The position numbers were made by a program, and so were the translations under genes. 64,000 bases of DNA. Source: Breoghania sp. (GTDB lineage Bacteria > Pseudomonadota > Alphaproteobacteria > Rhizobiales > Stappiaceae). Under the pieces are notes generated by a model, which was given only the letters and a program-made list of their open reading frames with translations, did not search any database and was not told where the DNA came from. Position 1 is the stretch's first letter. Each line of letters opens with the position of its first letter. The stretch is from the NCBI RefSeq assembly GCF_030066895.1, contig NZ_JASJAV010000010.1, positions 1-64,000 of the forward strand, in the 5' to 3' direction. This document shows positions 50,712 through 61,351 of the stretch, one piece after another.

Positions 50712-50802
50712 AGACAGGATATCGCATAGGTCCATGTCCCGATGGAAAATATACCTAGGGAAGGTGTTGCGGCATCTCGCAGCGTCTCTCGAAGGATCTT
50801 TC

Positions 50803-51639
50803 ATGGATATCAGTGCCAGCGCCGACTGGGGTTATCTTCTGGCTCTAGCCCTGACCCTCGTCGCCTCCGGAGCTGTCGCCGGATTTCTGGCCGGTGTCTT
50901 CGGCATCGGCGGCGGTGCGGTTCTGGTGCCGGTACTCTATCAGTTCCTCACCATCCTCGGCGTCGATCCTGCGATCTGCATGCACGTGTCCGTGGCCACC
51001 TCGCTCGGCATCATCGTGCCCACGTCGCTACGGTCCTTCATGGCGCACAAGGCGCACGGTGCGGTTGATCTCAAACTTCTGAAAAGCTGGCTGATCCCGG
51101 TGCCCGCCGGTGTGGTGATCGCCTCGCTTCTGGCGGCCTACGTCTCCGGTACGGAGTTAAAGGGCATCTTCGCCGTCATCGCCGCGGTCATCGGGCTGCG
51201 CATGCTTCTCAATCGCGATAGCTGGCGGATCGGGCACGATATCCCCGGCAATCCGGTGCGCGCCATCTGCGGCATGCTGATCGGCTTCTTCTCCACGCTG
51301 ATGGGGATCGGCGGTGGGGTGATGAACAACACCTTCATGACCCTGTTCGGTCGACCGATCCATCAGGCCGTGGCAACTTCTTCGGGTATCGGCACCCTGA
51401 TTTCTGTGCCCGGCGTCATCGGTCTCATGTGGGCTGGGTGGGGAGAGCCGAATTTGCCGCCGTTCTCGCTCGGCTACGTCAATCTGCTGGGCGTGGCGCT
51501 GGTCATCCCCGTCACGATCCTGGTCGCGCCGCTCGGCGTGAAGGTCGCCCACGCCTTGCCCAAGCGCGTGCTGGAAGTTTCCTTCGGCCTGTTTCTGCTG
51601 CTGGTCGCCGCCCGCTTCGCCTTGAGCCTGTGGGGGTAG
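50803..51639 (+). CDS. TauE/SafE family sulfite/anion exporter
   Basis: 278 residues, eight membrane segments, intact. Two inverted halves each start with the family glycine motif: AGFLAGVFGIGGGAVLVPVL and FFSTLMGIGGGVMNNTFMTL. The ATG at 50803 has GAAGGA upstream. Substrate probably sulfite or a sulfonate-derived anion. Confidence 0.92.
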   Translation: MDISASADWGYLLALALTLVASGAVAGFLAGVFGIGGGAVLVPVLYQFLTILGVDPAICMHVSVATSLGIIVPTSLRSFMAHKAHGAVDLKLLKSWLIPVPAGVVIASLLAAYVSGTELKGIFAVIAAVIGLRMLLNRDSWRIGHDIPGNPVRAICGMLIGFFSTLMGIGGGVMNNTFMTLFGRPIHQAVATSSGIGTLISVPGVIGLMWAGWGEPNLPPFSLGYVNLLGVALVIPVTILVAPLGVKVAHALPKRVLEVSFGLFLLLVAARFALSLWG

Positions 51640-51663
51640 GCGGCTGGCGTTTACGCCATCTTC

Positions 51664-52383
51664 TCAGGGCGTCAGGATCATCCGCCGTCCCTCCACCCGC
51701 CAAGAGGAGAAGCGATCGAGCGCGTTCATGCCAAAGAGGCTGGTATCGAGCGCCTCGTCGCGGGCGACGAAAGCGCGCACGCCCGTGAGCGTCGTGCCCG
51801 CAATCTTCACTTTGGAAAGCCTGACTGGGGCCACCTGCGCTTGCCCGTTGGCGGTGGAGACGATCGCGCCGAAATGCAGCCGGTCGAGATCGACGCCTGC
51901 CGCCCGCGCATCCTCGGCCGTCAGCGTGACGACGCTGGCTCCCGTATCGACCAGAAACCGCACGGACGCGCAGTCCACCGTGGCATCCAGGACGTAGTGG
52001 CCTGAGCGGTCGCGCGCCAGCGACACCGTGCCATCGCCGCGCTCAACCGCCATGCCCGGCATCAGCGAGGCGAGGACGTTGCGCCCCATCGTTTCAAGTT
52101 CGTAGCGCATGGAATAGCCGGTAACGAGAATGACCGCGAGCCCGCCCCAGAAGATCACCGCGCTCAGCACCTCGCCGACGCGCCGATGGGCAAAGACCAG
52201 GCTTGTCGCGAGCACCACGCCGATGATCGCCAGTTTGACCGCATGGGGGCCGGGATTGCTGAAATCCGCCCCATCCGGCGCGGCGACGTCCCAGAAACCG
52301 AGATAATAGATCCCGGCGCCCGCAATGCAGGCGGCGGCGACCAAACCGAGGCCGCGCACGAACTTGCCCGGACCGCCGCTCAT
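51664..52383 (-). CDS. Retropepsin-like aspartic protease (TIGR02281 type)
   Basis: 239 residues. Three N-terminal membrane segments (residues 8-105), then a clan AA protease domain with the active-site triplet FLVDTGASVVTLT and a C-terminal LFGMNALDRFSSWRVEG. Intact. Probably a membrane-anchored periplasmic protease. The start overlaps the DUF1289 gene end. Confidence 0.88.
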   Translation of the reverse strand: MSGGPGKFVRGLGLVAAACIAGAGIYYLGFWDVAAPDGADFSNPGPHAVKLAIIGVVLATSLVFAHRRVGEVLSAVIFWGGLAVILVTGYSMRYELETMGRNVLASLMPGMAVERGDGTVSLARDRSGHYVLDATVDCASVRFLVDTGASVVTLTAEDARAAGVDLDRLHFGAIVSTANGQAQVAPVRLSKVKIAGTTLTGVRAFVARDEALDTSLFGMNALDRFSSWRVEGRRMILTP

Positions 52384-52573
52384 GCGCCGGTTCCTCAAGA
52401 TGCGCAAGGCGTTTGGCAAGCGTCTCCATCACGCGGGCGCGTTCGTCTTCGCTCATGGCACCCCAGCCTGCGATCTCGTCAAGCGTCCGCCCGCAGCCGC
52501 GGCAAAGCCGGGAGGTCTCGTCAATGACGCAGACCTTGATGCAAGGGCTTGTGATTGCGCTTCGGCGGTTCAT
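52380..52573 (-). CDS. DUF1289 small Cys-rich protein
   Basis: About 63 residues. SPCIKVCVIDETSRLCRGCGRTLDEI is DUF1289 with its four cysteines (CX3C...CX2C), possibly an Fe-S or zinc site. The open frame runs on inside the protease gene to 52094; the family ends near KRLAHLE, so a small shift has probably hidden the stop that would overlap the next ATG. Confidence 0.8.
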
Positions 52574-52689
52574 CTCATTCCGGATGGATTCGAGGTCAGG
52601 GCGAACGGCACGTTAGGATACCATCGTCTCAAAATAAGGACGTGCCGTGGCAAGACAAGCCGGGCCTCACGGTGCCGTGTCGTCTGGGC

Positions 52690-53894
52690 CTACTGTCCGG
52701 AAAGGATTATTGCCGGAGCGCTGAGGATAGTCTGCGGCAGGGTTAGCACCATATTCGTGCCCCGTCCGATCAGATCGCCGGTGGGCGACGGTGCGCCGAC
52801 GGTCTCGCCCAGCTTGGAATTTTGCAGGGTCGCGCCCAGTTCTGGGGCAATCTGGGCGATTTGCGCGAACTTGTCGTGATTGACCGAGCTCTCGCCGTCG
52901 ATATTCGTCAGGTCGATGACGAAGGTGCCCAATGAGGCCAGTTCCTCGGTGTTTTCGTACCGATCGACCCGCTGCTTTCCGCCCGCCAGCAGGCTGGAGA
53001 CCTTCAGCGCCTTGTCGTTGTGCGACAGCAGTATGAGGAACGGCTTGTCCGGTCGCCCGGTGTGCTTGAGCTGCTGCTTGAACAGGTCGATATCGGACGC
53101 GGCCAGCGCGATCACGCCGAAGCGGGAGGCGGGGACCGGATACGCGGACATGCGGATCTGGCGCAACGTCTCCATCAGCAGGTACGAGCCCATGGAATGG
53201 GCGAGAATGTTGATCCGCCGCGCTCCCGTGGCAGCAATGTCGCGCAAGATCTGTTCCAGTGCATTGTGCGGGCGATCTGCGCGCTGTTGACGTCGTAGAC
53301 GTAGTCGGCCACCGAGCCACGAGAGGCCCAGGTGAACAGCACGGGCACGACCGGCGCCTTTGCATCATGCACGACCTGGGTGAACCGATGGAGGGCTTCG
53401 GGGAAGCACGTGTTGTACCCGTGCACGAAGACGAAGGCTTCCCGGTCGGCTGGCTTGCGCTTGGCAAGCTCGCTCGTCAGAGCCCGGCGGAAGGCTGCGC
53501 GTCCGTCGAGATATCCCGCGGTACGCAGCGTGAAGTCCGTTGCCGGATTGCCCGGCGGGGTGTGTCCGGCCATTCGATGTGACCGAGCTTGTGTGCCGGG
53601 GCCGCCGGTACGGAGACGGTGGCCATCGCATTAGTCGGTATGACCGGCGCGCTCGCCGGTGAAGTAGGTGGCCGGTTTGGTCGCGCGTTCGCGGGTCGTG
53701 GCGATCAGGATCGTGTGGTTCGTCGCGCCCTGTTCCGGGGCATGGGAGGTCTGGAAGCTGCCGGGACCGGGACGGGTTGAGCATTCGGCAATGAGCACGG
53801 CAAGAAGCGTGACGGCGAGGGCGCGTCCCAGCGTACGCCCCAGAGCGGGGCCAGGCGTGCCGGCAGGCGGCGCATAGCTTCGAGAAATCGTCAT
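52690..53894 (-). CDS. DUF900-type alpha/beta hydrolase lipoprotein, two frameshifts
   Basis: About 395 residues. The N-terminus has a lipoprotein-like signal (LAVTLLAVLIAECS, Cys preceded by an unusual Glu). Hydrolase motifs: FVFVHGYNTCFPEA oxyanion loop and ILAHSMGSYLLMETL with the nucleophile Ser. Frameshifts near 53640 and 53265. DUF900 proteins are surface esterases of unknown substrate. Confidence 0.85.
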
Positions 53895-53988
53895 GAGCAC
53901 GTTGCGCACCTGTCGTTCGTTTGCCGGATGATATCAGCCTTTTTGTAACATCCTTGTTGCGAAACGACCATGCGAGGTGCGGATAGGG

Positions 53989-54685
53989 TTACGGCAACAT
54001 GAGATAGGCCGCGACGTATCTTAGCCACGCGGCTTGTTGCGCCGCGCCGATGACGTCGCCCGTATGCCCGCCGATGCGCGCCTTTGCAAGCGCGCCGACG
54101 CCGAAAGCCCCGAACCTGGCGCCCGCCAGCGTGATCAGCCAGTGCGAAAGTCCGCCGTGGCGTGCCGGTTTCAGCAGCGCCCAGGGCCAGAGCGCCGCCG
54201 CCCGACTCACCGCCGCTCCGCACAGGATCACCATCGCCGCCGCATCAGCCCCCCGCCGCGTGACGATTGTCGCAAGTCCGGCGGCAAGTGCGATTTGCAA
54301 AAGGATCAGCGCCAGTCCGCCGAACGAGCCGATACGGCTGTCAGCCATGATCTCCAGACGGCGTTCCCGCGTCGCTCCTCCGAAGAAACCGTCCGCGACG
54401 TCGGCAAACCCGTCCTCCGTGGTAGCCGCCAGCCCTGCAAGCGCGAAGATTGCGAGCATCAGCGGGGGAAGGGCGGTCTGTGCCAGGATCAGCAGTACGA
54501 TGGTAGCCGGAATACCCAGCCCGCACCGCCTTGGCGAGATTGGGCCGGGCCGCCGGACCGTCATCCGCGGCCAGGGCAGGGGGCGGGATCGGCACGCGCG
54601 AGAAGAATCGCAGGCCGCATCCCAGATCCGCCAAAACGGATCGATCGTCTGCGGCGTCCTGCCGGGTTTCATTGCCTGTCGTCAT
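53989..54685 (-). CDS. cobS: CobS, cobalamin synthase, one frameshift
   Basis: About 232 residues. [14 protein letters not shown] at the start, [34 protein letters not shown] with the metal-binding Asp motif (EDGxAD), several membrane segments. It joins adenosylcobinamide-GDP with alpha-ribazole. A frameshift near 54520 joins [10 protein letters not shown]... to [13 protein letters not shown]. Divergent from cobT with a 194-base gap; no cobalamin riboswitch was recognised there. Confidence 0.9.
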
Positions 54686-54879
54686 GAACGTTTTCTTGCC
54701 CGCGCGCCTCTCAAAGAGCGCAACGCAGTGGGCTTCTGCCGTCTGTCCTGTTTCGATCCGCGGCGCGTGTCGTAACGTTTTCCGCGCCTTCAGCGACCCG
54801 GCTTGAAATTGAATATGCGCCGTTTATAGATCGCAGCAGCTTACCTCGCCGAATATGACATCTGATCCGGAGATTTTCC

Positions 54880-55905
54880 ATGCTGCACACCCCCACGGGG
54901 CTACCCTTCGATGATATCCACAGCCTGAGCTCGGATATGCTCGGTCCCGATACCGCTGCCGTGAAAGTGGTGCGCGAGCGCGAGGTGCAGTTGATGAAAC
55001 CGGCAGGTTTGTTCGGCCGCATGGAAGAGATCGTGGAATGGCTCGCCGCCTGGCATGGCGCTGAGCGACCGAATATCACCCGCCCGCTGGTGGCGATCTT
55101 TGCCGGAAACCACGGCGTGACGGATCAGAAGATCGCGCCTTTCCCGCGCGAGGTGACGCATCAGATGGTGGCGAACTTCGCCGCGGGCGGGGCTGCCATC
55201 AATCAGATCTGCATCGCCTACGATCTGGGGCTCAAGGTGTTCGAACTGGCGCTGGACATGCCGACCGGCGACATCACCCTCGAATACGCCATGGACGAGA
55301 AGACCTGTGCCGCCACCATGGCCTACGGCATGGAAGCGGTCGTGGGCGGCATCGATCTGCTGGCCATCGGTGATATGGGAATCGGCAACACCACGATTGC
55401 CGCCGCCATCATGCACGGCCTGTTCGGCGGTGAGGCGCGCGACTGGGTCGGCCCGGGCACCGGCATGTATGCCGCCGGTGTGGCGCACAAGGCCGAGGTC
55501 ATAGCCCGTGCGGTGGAACGCAATGCCGGTTCGCTGAAGGATCCGCTGGAAGTGCTGCGCCGTCTCGGCGGTCGCGAGATCGCGGCCATGGCCGGTGCCA
55601 TTCTGGCTGGTCGGATGCAGCGCGTCCCGGTCATCGTCGACGGCTACGTCGCAACGTCCGCCGTCGCCGTTCTCTACGCGATGGACCCGAGTGCGCTCGA
55701 CCATTGCCTCTTCGGCCATGTGTCGGCCGAACCCGTCCACCGTTGTGCGCTGGAAATGATGGGCAAGCGTCCGCTGCTCGATCTCGGCATGCGGCTGGGT
55801 GAGGGAACGGGAGCTGCCATGGCTATGGGCATCGTCAAGGCCGCCGCCCGGACCCACGACGGCATGGCGACCTTCGCCGATGCGGGCGTAAGCGATAACG
55901 GCTAA
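54880..55905 (+). CDS. cobT: CobT, nicotinate-nucleotide-dimethylbenzimidazole phosphoribosyltransferase
   Basis: 341 residues, intact. FAGNHGVTDQKIAPFPREVT, IGDMGIGNTTIAAAI, VIVDGYVATSA, and catalytic Glu in LGEGTGAAMA, all CobT. It makes alpha-ribazole phosphate, the lower ligand of cobalamin. With cobS it finishes the nucleotide loop. Confidence 0.95.
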   Translation: MLHTPTGLPFDDIHSLSSDMLGPDTAAVKVVREREVQLMKPAGLFGRMEEIVEWLAAWHGAERPNITRPLVAIFAGNHGVTDQKIAPFPREVTHQMVANFAAGGAAINQICIAYDLGLKVFELALDMPTGDITLEYAMDEKTCAATMAYGMEAVVGGIDLLAIGDMGIGNTTIAAAIMHGLFGGEARDWVGPGTGMYAAGVAHKAEVIARAVERNAGSLKDPLEVLRRLGGREIAAMAGAILAGRMQRVPVIVDGYVATSAVAVLYAMDPSALDHCLFGHVSAEPVHRCALEMMGKRPLLDLGMRLGEGTGAAMAMGIVKAAARTHDGMATFADAGVSDNG

Positions 55906-55940
55906 GGGGCGCGTTTATTGCCCCTTTTCACTCTCTTCAT

Positions 55941-56032
55941 CGTCATTGCCCGGCTTTGTCCGGGCAATCCAGCAGGCCACGGCATATGCGGAGGGTGCTG
56001 GATTCCCCGGACTTCGCCGGAGGATGACGGCG
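55941..56032. repeat. REP-like bipartite palindromic repeat (type copy)
   Basis: 92 bases: hairpin CGTCATTGCCCGGC-TTT-GTCCGGGCAAT, linker with CCAGCAGGC and GGGTGCTGG, then hairpin GATTCCCCGG..CCGGAGGATGACGG. Between cobT and the convergent kinase gene. Confidence 0.88.
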
Positions 56033-56121
56033 GAGAGTTCGGGGCTGACGACGCTTTCGAAGGTTAATTCGATCGACAAAACGGGGGCCCGCTTCGGATC
56101 TGAGCCAGCGCTAGGCGTGCG

Positions 56122-57736
56122 CTACGACGCCCGCTTCATCGACGACCGGTGCGTCGGCTCCAGCGCGGGCATCTCTTCCAGAACGCACGAGCACGGGAAG
56201 ATGATGATCACTTTGGTGCCTTTGTGCAGCTTCGATTTCAGCTCCAGCTTGCCATCGTGCATGTTCATTAACGCCTGCACGATCGGCAGGCCGAGGCCCG
56301 TGCCCTGTTCGGCGCTCTTGATCGCCAGCGAACCCTGACCAAAAACCTGCAAGACAACCGGAATTTCATCCGCCGGGATGCCAGGGCCGTTGTCGCGCAC
56401 GCTGACATACTGTCCGCCGCCCGCCATCCAGCCCGCCTTCACCGATATCTCGCCGCCTGAGGGCGTGAATTTAATGGCGTTGGAAATCAGGTTCAACACC
56501 ACCGGCCGGATGGCGCGCTCGTCGGCCCACAGCTTCGGCAGATCTTCCTGGAACTGCTCGGAGATCGTTAGCCCCTTGTTCTTGGCGCGAAGCTTAATCG
56601 GGTGGATGCAGTCCTCCACCAGGAAGGGCAGGGTGATCGATTCCTCGTTCAACTCGTAGCGACCTGCCTCGATGCGCGAGAGGTCCAGAATCTCGTTGAT
56701 GAGGTTCAGCAGATGCTCGCCCGAGGTATGAATGTCGCCCGCATATTCCTTGTAGGTTTTGTTCTCCAGCGGCCCCAGAACCTCGTTCTTCAGAACCTCC
56801 GAAAAGCCAAGAATGGCATTGAGCGGCGTTCTCAGTTCGTGGCTCATGGTGGCCAGGAAACGGGACTTGCCGAGGTTTGCCTCTTCGGCGCGGCGACGGC
56901 TGTTGTCGCTCACCGCCTTGGCCTGTTCCAATTCGATGATGAGCTCGTCCTTCTGGACGCGATATTCTAGCATCATCACGTTTGAGGAGAACATGCGGTG
57001 GCCGAGAATGGCGAAGAAGACCTGCGCCCCGCCGCCCATCGCCGCCATGGCGTAATAGATCGGCTCGTGATGCTGCAGGAACACGTAGGCCATGGCGATG
57101 GTTACCGGCAGCGTCGCGGCATAGAGCGCGCCGAGAATGCTCGATGACAGCATGGTCATCATGGCGATGATGACGAGCACGATGGCGAACTGAAAGATCT
57201 CGAAATTTTCCGTTGTGCGGTCCGCCTGCAGTTGTGCGGTCCGCCTGCAGCAGCATAATCGTCACCCAGGAGAAGCACTACAGAAAATCGCCCATGACGA
57301 AGTTGCGCCGCCATCGCTTCAGGTCGATGCCTGCGGTCGGCAACTTTTCGAAACGGTGCGCCATGGACAGGATCAGCAGATGGGCAAGCGTCACCAGGCT
57401 CAACCACGAGAGGATGGTGATCGCCCCGATCCAGAAATAGCAGATACCCGCGATGATCAGCGCGAAGGCGGGAAGGGCGAACGTCGCCGAAATCCGCGTC
57501 TTGGCGTAGATGAGCGTCAGTTCGTAATCGAAATCGGGGCGCATGCCGGAGGTGTTGCCAAGCTGTTCCCGCGCCGACTTGACTGTGCGCGAAACCGCGC
57601 GGCGACGGCCTGTACGCAGGCTGTTTTGCGCCGTTTTCTCGTCGGTTGATGCGTAGCTGTCGGCTGGCATGGGCAGGTGTGCGGGTTCCTGGTTTTGCGG
57701 CGCCGAAACCGCCGAAACCCTTGCAGCGTCCCCCAT
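56122..57736 (-). CDS. Membrane sensor histidine kinase (PdhS-like), stop and 19-base duplication
   Basis: About 530 residues: cytoplasmic N-terminus, six membrane segments in two groups (FALPAFALIIAGICYFWIG; VLVIIAMMTMLSSSILGALY), then kinase boxes: phospho-His FLATMSHELRTPLNAILGFS, N box NLISNAIKFTPSGGE, G1 VRDNGPGIP, G2 GTGLGLPI. The H-box region resembles PdhS/PleC-type alphaproteobacterial kinases. A TAG at 57278-57280 (Tyr expected) and a perfect 19-base tandem duplication at 57212-57249 interrupt the membrane domain; removing one repeat restores the frame. Confidence 0.9.
57212..57249. repeat. 19-base tandem duplication inside kinase gene
   Basis: GTTGTGCGGTCCGCCTGCA twice in direct succession. 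The unit length is not a multiple of three and shifts the kinase frame. Confidence 0.9.
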
Positions 57737-57952
57737 TCAAGGTGAATGACGCCGCTCAGGGTAGGCTCGGTCTTAACAGATTGTGGCCACAATTCCTTAA
57801 GAACTGATTCAACGGAGTGGTTAATCGGTAACCAAATGGCATTTCACGACGGCTCCTTTGTTGTCCGTGGACATGCGCGGAGAAGGACTTGCAGCGCCCC
57901 CGTGCGCATGCTCGACTTGCCGAGAAATGCAAGAATGGGGGAGGAGATAACG

Positions 57953-58564
57953 ATGAAGCTTTACGACGGCGTCCTTGCGCCAAACCCGCGGCGTGTCCGG
58001 ATATTTCTCGCGGAAAAGGGAATCGACGTGCCGTTGGCGCCGGTGGATATCGGGGCGCTGGAGCACAAGAGCGCCGAGTTCACTGCGCTCAATCCCGACC
58101 AGCGGGTGCCGCTTCTCATCCCCGATGACGGCACCCGTATCTCCGAGAGCGTGGCTATCTGTCGCTATTTCGAGAAAATCCATCCCGAGCCGCGGTTGAT
58201 GGGCGTCAACGCCGTCGACAAGGCGCTGGTGGAGATGTGGCAGCGGCGCGTGTAGCTGGGCCTGTTTCTGCCCGTCGCCGCCGTCTTCCGTCATCTTCAC
58301 CCGGCCATGAAGGAGATGGAGGTGCCGCAGATACCCGACTGGGCGGAAGCCAACCGGCCAACAGCGCTCGCGCAGATGCGTCTTCTCAATGAGGAACTGG
58401 CCGGGCGTGCCTTCATTGCCGGGGATCACTTAACCATCGCCGATATCACCGCAATGGTCGCGCTCGATTTCTGCAAGCCTGCGCGGGTGGAGATCCCCTC
58501 CGATCTCGCCAATCTCTATCGCTGGTACGAGACGGTAAAGGCGCGCCCGAGCGCGAAAGCCTGA
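57953..58564 (+). CDS. Glutathione S-transferase, one in-frame stop
   Basis: 203 residues. Thioredoxin-like N-terminal domain (MKLYDGVLAPNPRRVRIFLA, VPLLIPDDGTRISESVAICR with the glutathione-binding ES) and a helical C-terminal domain. A TAG at 58253-58255 (RRV-stop-LGLF) probably replaces GAG. Strong GGGAGGAG site. Substrate unknown. Confidence 0.9.
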
Positions 58565-58590
58565 GCGGGGGAGGGGCGCACCCTCTCAAT

Positions 58591-58682
58591 CGTCATTACC
58601 CGGCTTTGTCCGGGCAATCCAGCGGGCGCCCATATCTGCTGAGGGTGCTGGATCCCCCGGCAGAGCCGGGGGATGACGACGG
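58591..58682. repeat. REP-like bipartite palindromic repeat
   Basis: Same order as 55941-56032: CGTCATTACCCGGC-TTT-GTCCGGGCAAT, GGGTGCTGGATCCCCCGG, GCCGGGGGATGACGAC. Between two co-directional genes. Confidence 0.88.
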
Positions 58683-58777
58683 AACCTTTGGGACGCGCAA
58701 ACGCATGGGCGTGGCGGGCCGCCTTTCCTTCATGGTTCGCCATTTCCTCCGCGCGGCGCAGTGCTTATCTTGGCTCC

Positions 58778-59410
58778 ATGAAACAGGATGCGTCTCCGCC
58801 CAATCTCGACACTCTGCTTGCTGAAATCCGTGCCTGCCGTCTGTGCCTCGAGGCGCCGTTGACGCGTCCGTTGCCGCACGAGCCGCGTCCGGTGGTGCAA
58901 GCGGCCGGATCCGCGCGGCTCTGCATCTGCGGTCAGGCGCCGGGCACGCGGGTGCACGCCACGGGCCTTCCCTTCAACGATCCCTCAGGAGACCGTTTGC
59001 GCGACTGGCTGGAGCTTGATCGGGAAACCTTCTACGATGAGAGTCGCGTTGCCATCATTCCGATGGGCTTCTGCTTTCCCGGTCACGATGCCAAGGGCGG
59101 AGATCTCCCGCCGCGGCGCGAATGCGCGGCCACGTGGCACGATCGGCTGTTTCAGGCTTTGCCGGGGATCGAGCTAGTGCTCGCCATCGGTCAGTACGCG
59201 CAGGCCTATCATCTGGGAGCCGCGCGTCGCCGGACCTTGACGGAAACAGTCGCCGACTGGCGGACGATCATGAGCGCGGATCGCCATCCCCGCGTTCTGC
59301 CCTTGCCGCATCCATCGTGGCGCAACAACACGTGGCTGCGCCGAAATGCGTGGTTCGAAGCGGAGCTGCTTCCGGTGCTGCGGGAGGAGGTAGCGCTTCT
59401 GGTGGAGTGA
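58778..59410 (+). CDS. Uracil-DNA glycosylase family protein
   Basis: 210 residues, intact. LAEIRACRLCL at the start (a partial Fe-S type Cys pattern), LCICGQAPGTRVHATGLPF, DPSGDRLRDWL, IPMGFCFPG, CAATWHDRLF and LPLPHPSWRN (active-site loop) match a UDG-like family often annotated only as uracil-DNA glycosylase superfamily. Repair role likely but not shown. Confidence 0.85.
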   Translation: MKQDASPPNLDTLLAEIRACRLCLEAPLTRPLPHEPRPVVQAAGSARLCICGQAPGTRVHATGLPFNDPSGDRLRDWLELDRETFYDESRVAIIPMGFCFPGHDAKGGDLPPRRECAATWHDRLFQALPGIELVLAIGQYAQAYHLGAARRRTLTETVADWRTIMSADRHPRVLPLPHPSWRNNTWLRRNAWFEAELLPVLREEVALLVE

Positions 59411-59483
59411 GGGGGGAGGCCGAGCAAGCGGCCCATCCTTCCTCACGCCCGCTCCCGTGCCTGGCGAAATGCGGCGTTGCCGC

Positions 59484-60427
59484 TTAGCCCTTGTTCGGCT
59501 CGCCCATTTCCACCGGGCGCTTGGGATCCATCGTCCAGCCAACCATCGACACGTCGTAGAGCTTCACGTTCTCGTAGCCCAGAAGCTCGTGCAGCACGAA
59601 CCAGTTGGCCGAGGCCCAGTGGCCGGTGTTGCAGTAGGACACGATCCTGCGCCTTCGGATCGCCAACCTTCGCCGCCGCGAGCATCGCCAGCCCCGCCTT
59701 CGGCTTCAGCTTGCCGGTGGAGGCGTCGAAGAACGTGTCCTGATCGAGATTGATCAAACCGGGTAGGCGGCCCCGGGGCGCGGCGCGAGCTTGTGCTTGG
59801 TTTTGCCGGTGAAGAAATCCATCGGGTGCGCATCGAGCAGCGCTGTCTTCGTGCCGAGATTTTCCGCCATCTCGTCGGTGGAGATGATGATGCTCGGATC
59901 GGGCTTTGCGGTGAAATCTGTCGCGACGGGCTTCGTCTCGTCCGTGGTGAGATCGAGCCCCGCCGCCTTCCAGGCGCGGGTGCCGCCGTCTAGAATGGCG
60001 AGATTGTCGAGCTCCAGTTCCTTCAGCGTCCAGTAGACCCGCGTTCCGGCGCCCAGCGCCGAGCTTGAGGCCTCGCTCGGCACGATGACGACCACCTTGT
60101 CGTCGTTCACGCCGATCTTGGAGAGATAGGCCTCGAGAGCCTCGACCGTCGGCATCTGCGCAGGAACGCCGTCGCGCTTGGCACGCCATGCGCCGGGATA
60201 GGGAGCCGACAGCGCGCCCGGCACATGCCCGCTCACATATCCGTCCGCCTTGTCCTTCGCATCGTGCGCGCGGACATCGAGGATGACGAGATCCTGGTCG
60301 CCCAGATGGTCCTGAAGTCAGTCGGTCGACACCAGCGGCGTGAGGGTGGGGGCAGCGGCAGCCGGCGCAAGAGCGCAAACCGAATCGTCGCAAGCGTGGC
60401 GGCGAAGGTCTTGATGTGGGGCAGCAT
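59484..60427 (-). CDS. Two-domain rhodanese sulfurtransferase, stop and frameshifts
   Basis: About 310 residues with an N-terminal export signal (MLPHIKTFAATLATIRFALA). First rhodanese domain DLVILDVRAHDAKDKADGYV, linker, second domain with active Cys in SYCNTGHWAS. A TGA at 60318-60320 (STD-stop-LQDHL) stands where TGG would fit; frameshifts lie near 60385, 59760 and 59650. Periplasmic thiosulfate or 3-mercaptopyruvate sulfurtransferase. Divergent from the Lrp gene. Confidence 0.88.
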
Positions 60428-60605
60428 GGCAGTTTCCATCAATTAAAAGATGAGGAGTGAATTGACATTCACACCGAAAAAGACAAGCGTGTCGATACTC
60501 AAAAATAGAAGAAAAATCTCAAATTCTACAAACACGGGAACTCTCAAGAAAGCGCATGTCGGATTTGACTGTGAATGTAGATTAAAATTCCAAGGACGTT
60601 TGCCG

Positions 60606-61097
60606 ATGATCGACAAGGTCGACCGCCGTATCCTCTCCATTCTGCAAATCGACGCCACCGTTCCCGTGGCCGAGATCGGCCGTCGTGTCGGATTGTCCAC
60701 CACGCCGTGCTGGCGCCGCATCCAGAAACTGGAGGAAGACGGCGTCATCAAGAAGCGCGTCGTCCTCCTCGACGAGACCAAGGTCAACGCCAAGGTGACG
60801 GCCTTCGTCGCCATCACCACCAACCAGCACACTGACGATTGGCTGCGAAAATTCGCTGACGTGATCCGCGAGTTCCCGGAGGTCGTGGAATTCTACCGCA
60901 TGGCGGGCTCGGTCGACTATCTGCTGCGCGTGGTGGTGCCCGATATCGAAGCCTACGACGCCTTCTACAAGAAACTGATCGCCAAGATTGATATCGCCGA
61001 CGTCTCCACCACCTTCGCGATGGAGCAGATCAAGAACACCTCCGAACTGTCGCTGAACTACATCGTCATCGGAAAGGATCGAGGGCAGTCGGAGTAG
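60606..61097 (+). CDS. Lrp/AsnC family regulator
   Basis: 163 residues, intact. HTH DRRILSILQIDATVPVAEIG, LSTTPCWRRIQKLEEDGVI and a RAM effector domain (FVAITTNQHTDDWLRKF, SVDYLLRVVVPDIEAYDAFY). The 178-base AT-rich gap (60428-60605) to the divergent sulfurtransferase should hold the operators. Possibly controls sulfur amino acid use. Confidence 0.93.
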   Translation: MIDKVDRRILSILQIDATVPVAEIGRRVGLSTTPCWRRIQKLEEDGVIKKRVVLLDETKVNAKVTAFVAITTNQHTDDWLRKFADVIREFPEVVEFYRMAGSVDYLLRVVVPDIEAYDAFYKKLIAKIDIADVSTTFAMEQIKNTSELSLNYIVIGKDRGQSE

Positions 61098-61183
61098 GGG
61101 GGCCTCTTGCGTCCTGGCGGATGCTGGAGAGCGTGTCTGCCGGACGGAACACGAGAGGTCGCGTGGCACGCCGTTCTCTCCGC

Positions 61184-61275
61184 CGTCATTGCCCGGCGAA
61201 GTCCGGGCAATCCAGCAGGCAGCGTCATGCACGGAGAGTGCTGGATCCCCCGGACAGAGCCGGGGGATGACGATG
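61184..61275. repeat. REP-like bipartite palindromic repeat
   Basis: CGTCATTGCCCGGC-GAA-GTCCGGGCAAT, CCAGCAGGC, GAGTGCTGGATCCCCCGG, GCCGGGGGATGACGAT. Between convergent Lrp and dehydrogenase genes. Confidence 0.88.
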
Positions 61276-61351
61276 GATGGGGTCGGGGAGCAGGGCAATC
61301 CTCGAGCGGAGCCTCGGTCCCCACGGGCTGTGCCCCCGATCTCGCGCGCGC

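Noticed and set aside
54686..54879. Cobalamin riboswitch between cobS and cobT
   Set aside because: The gap is only 194 bases and I could not find a B12-box-like segment or the multi-stem layout.
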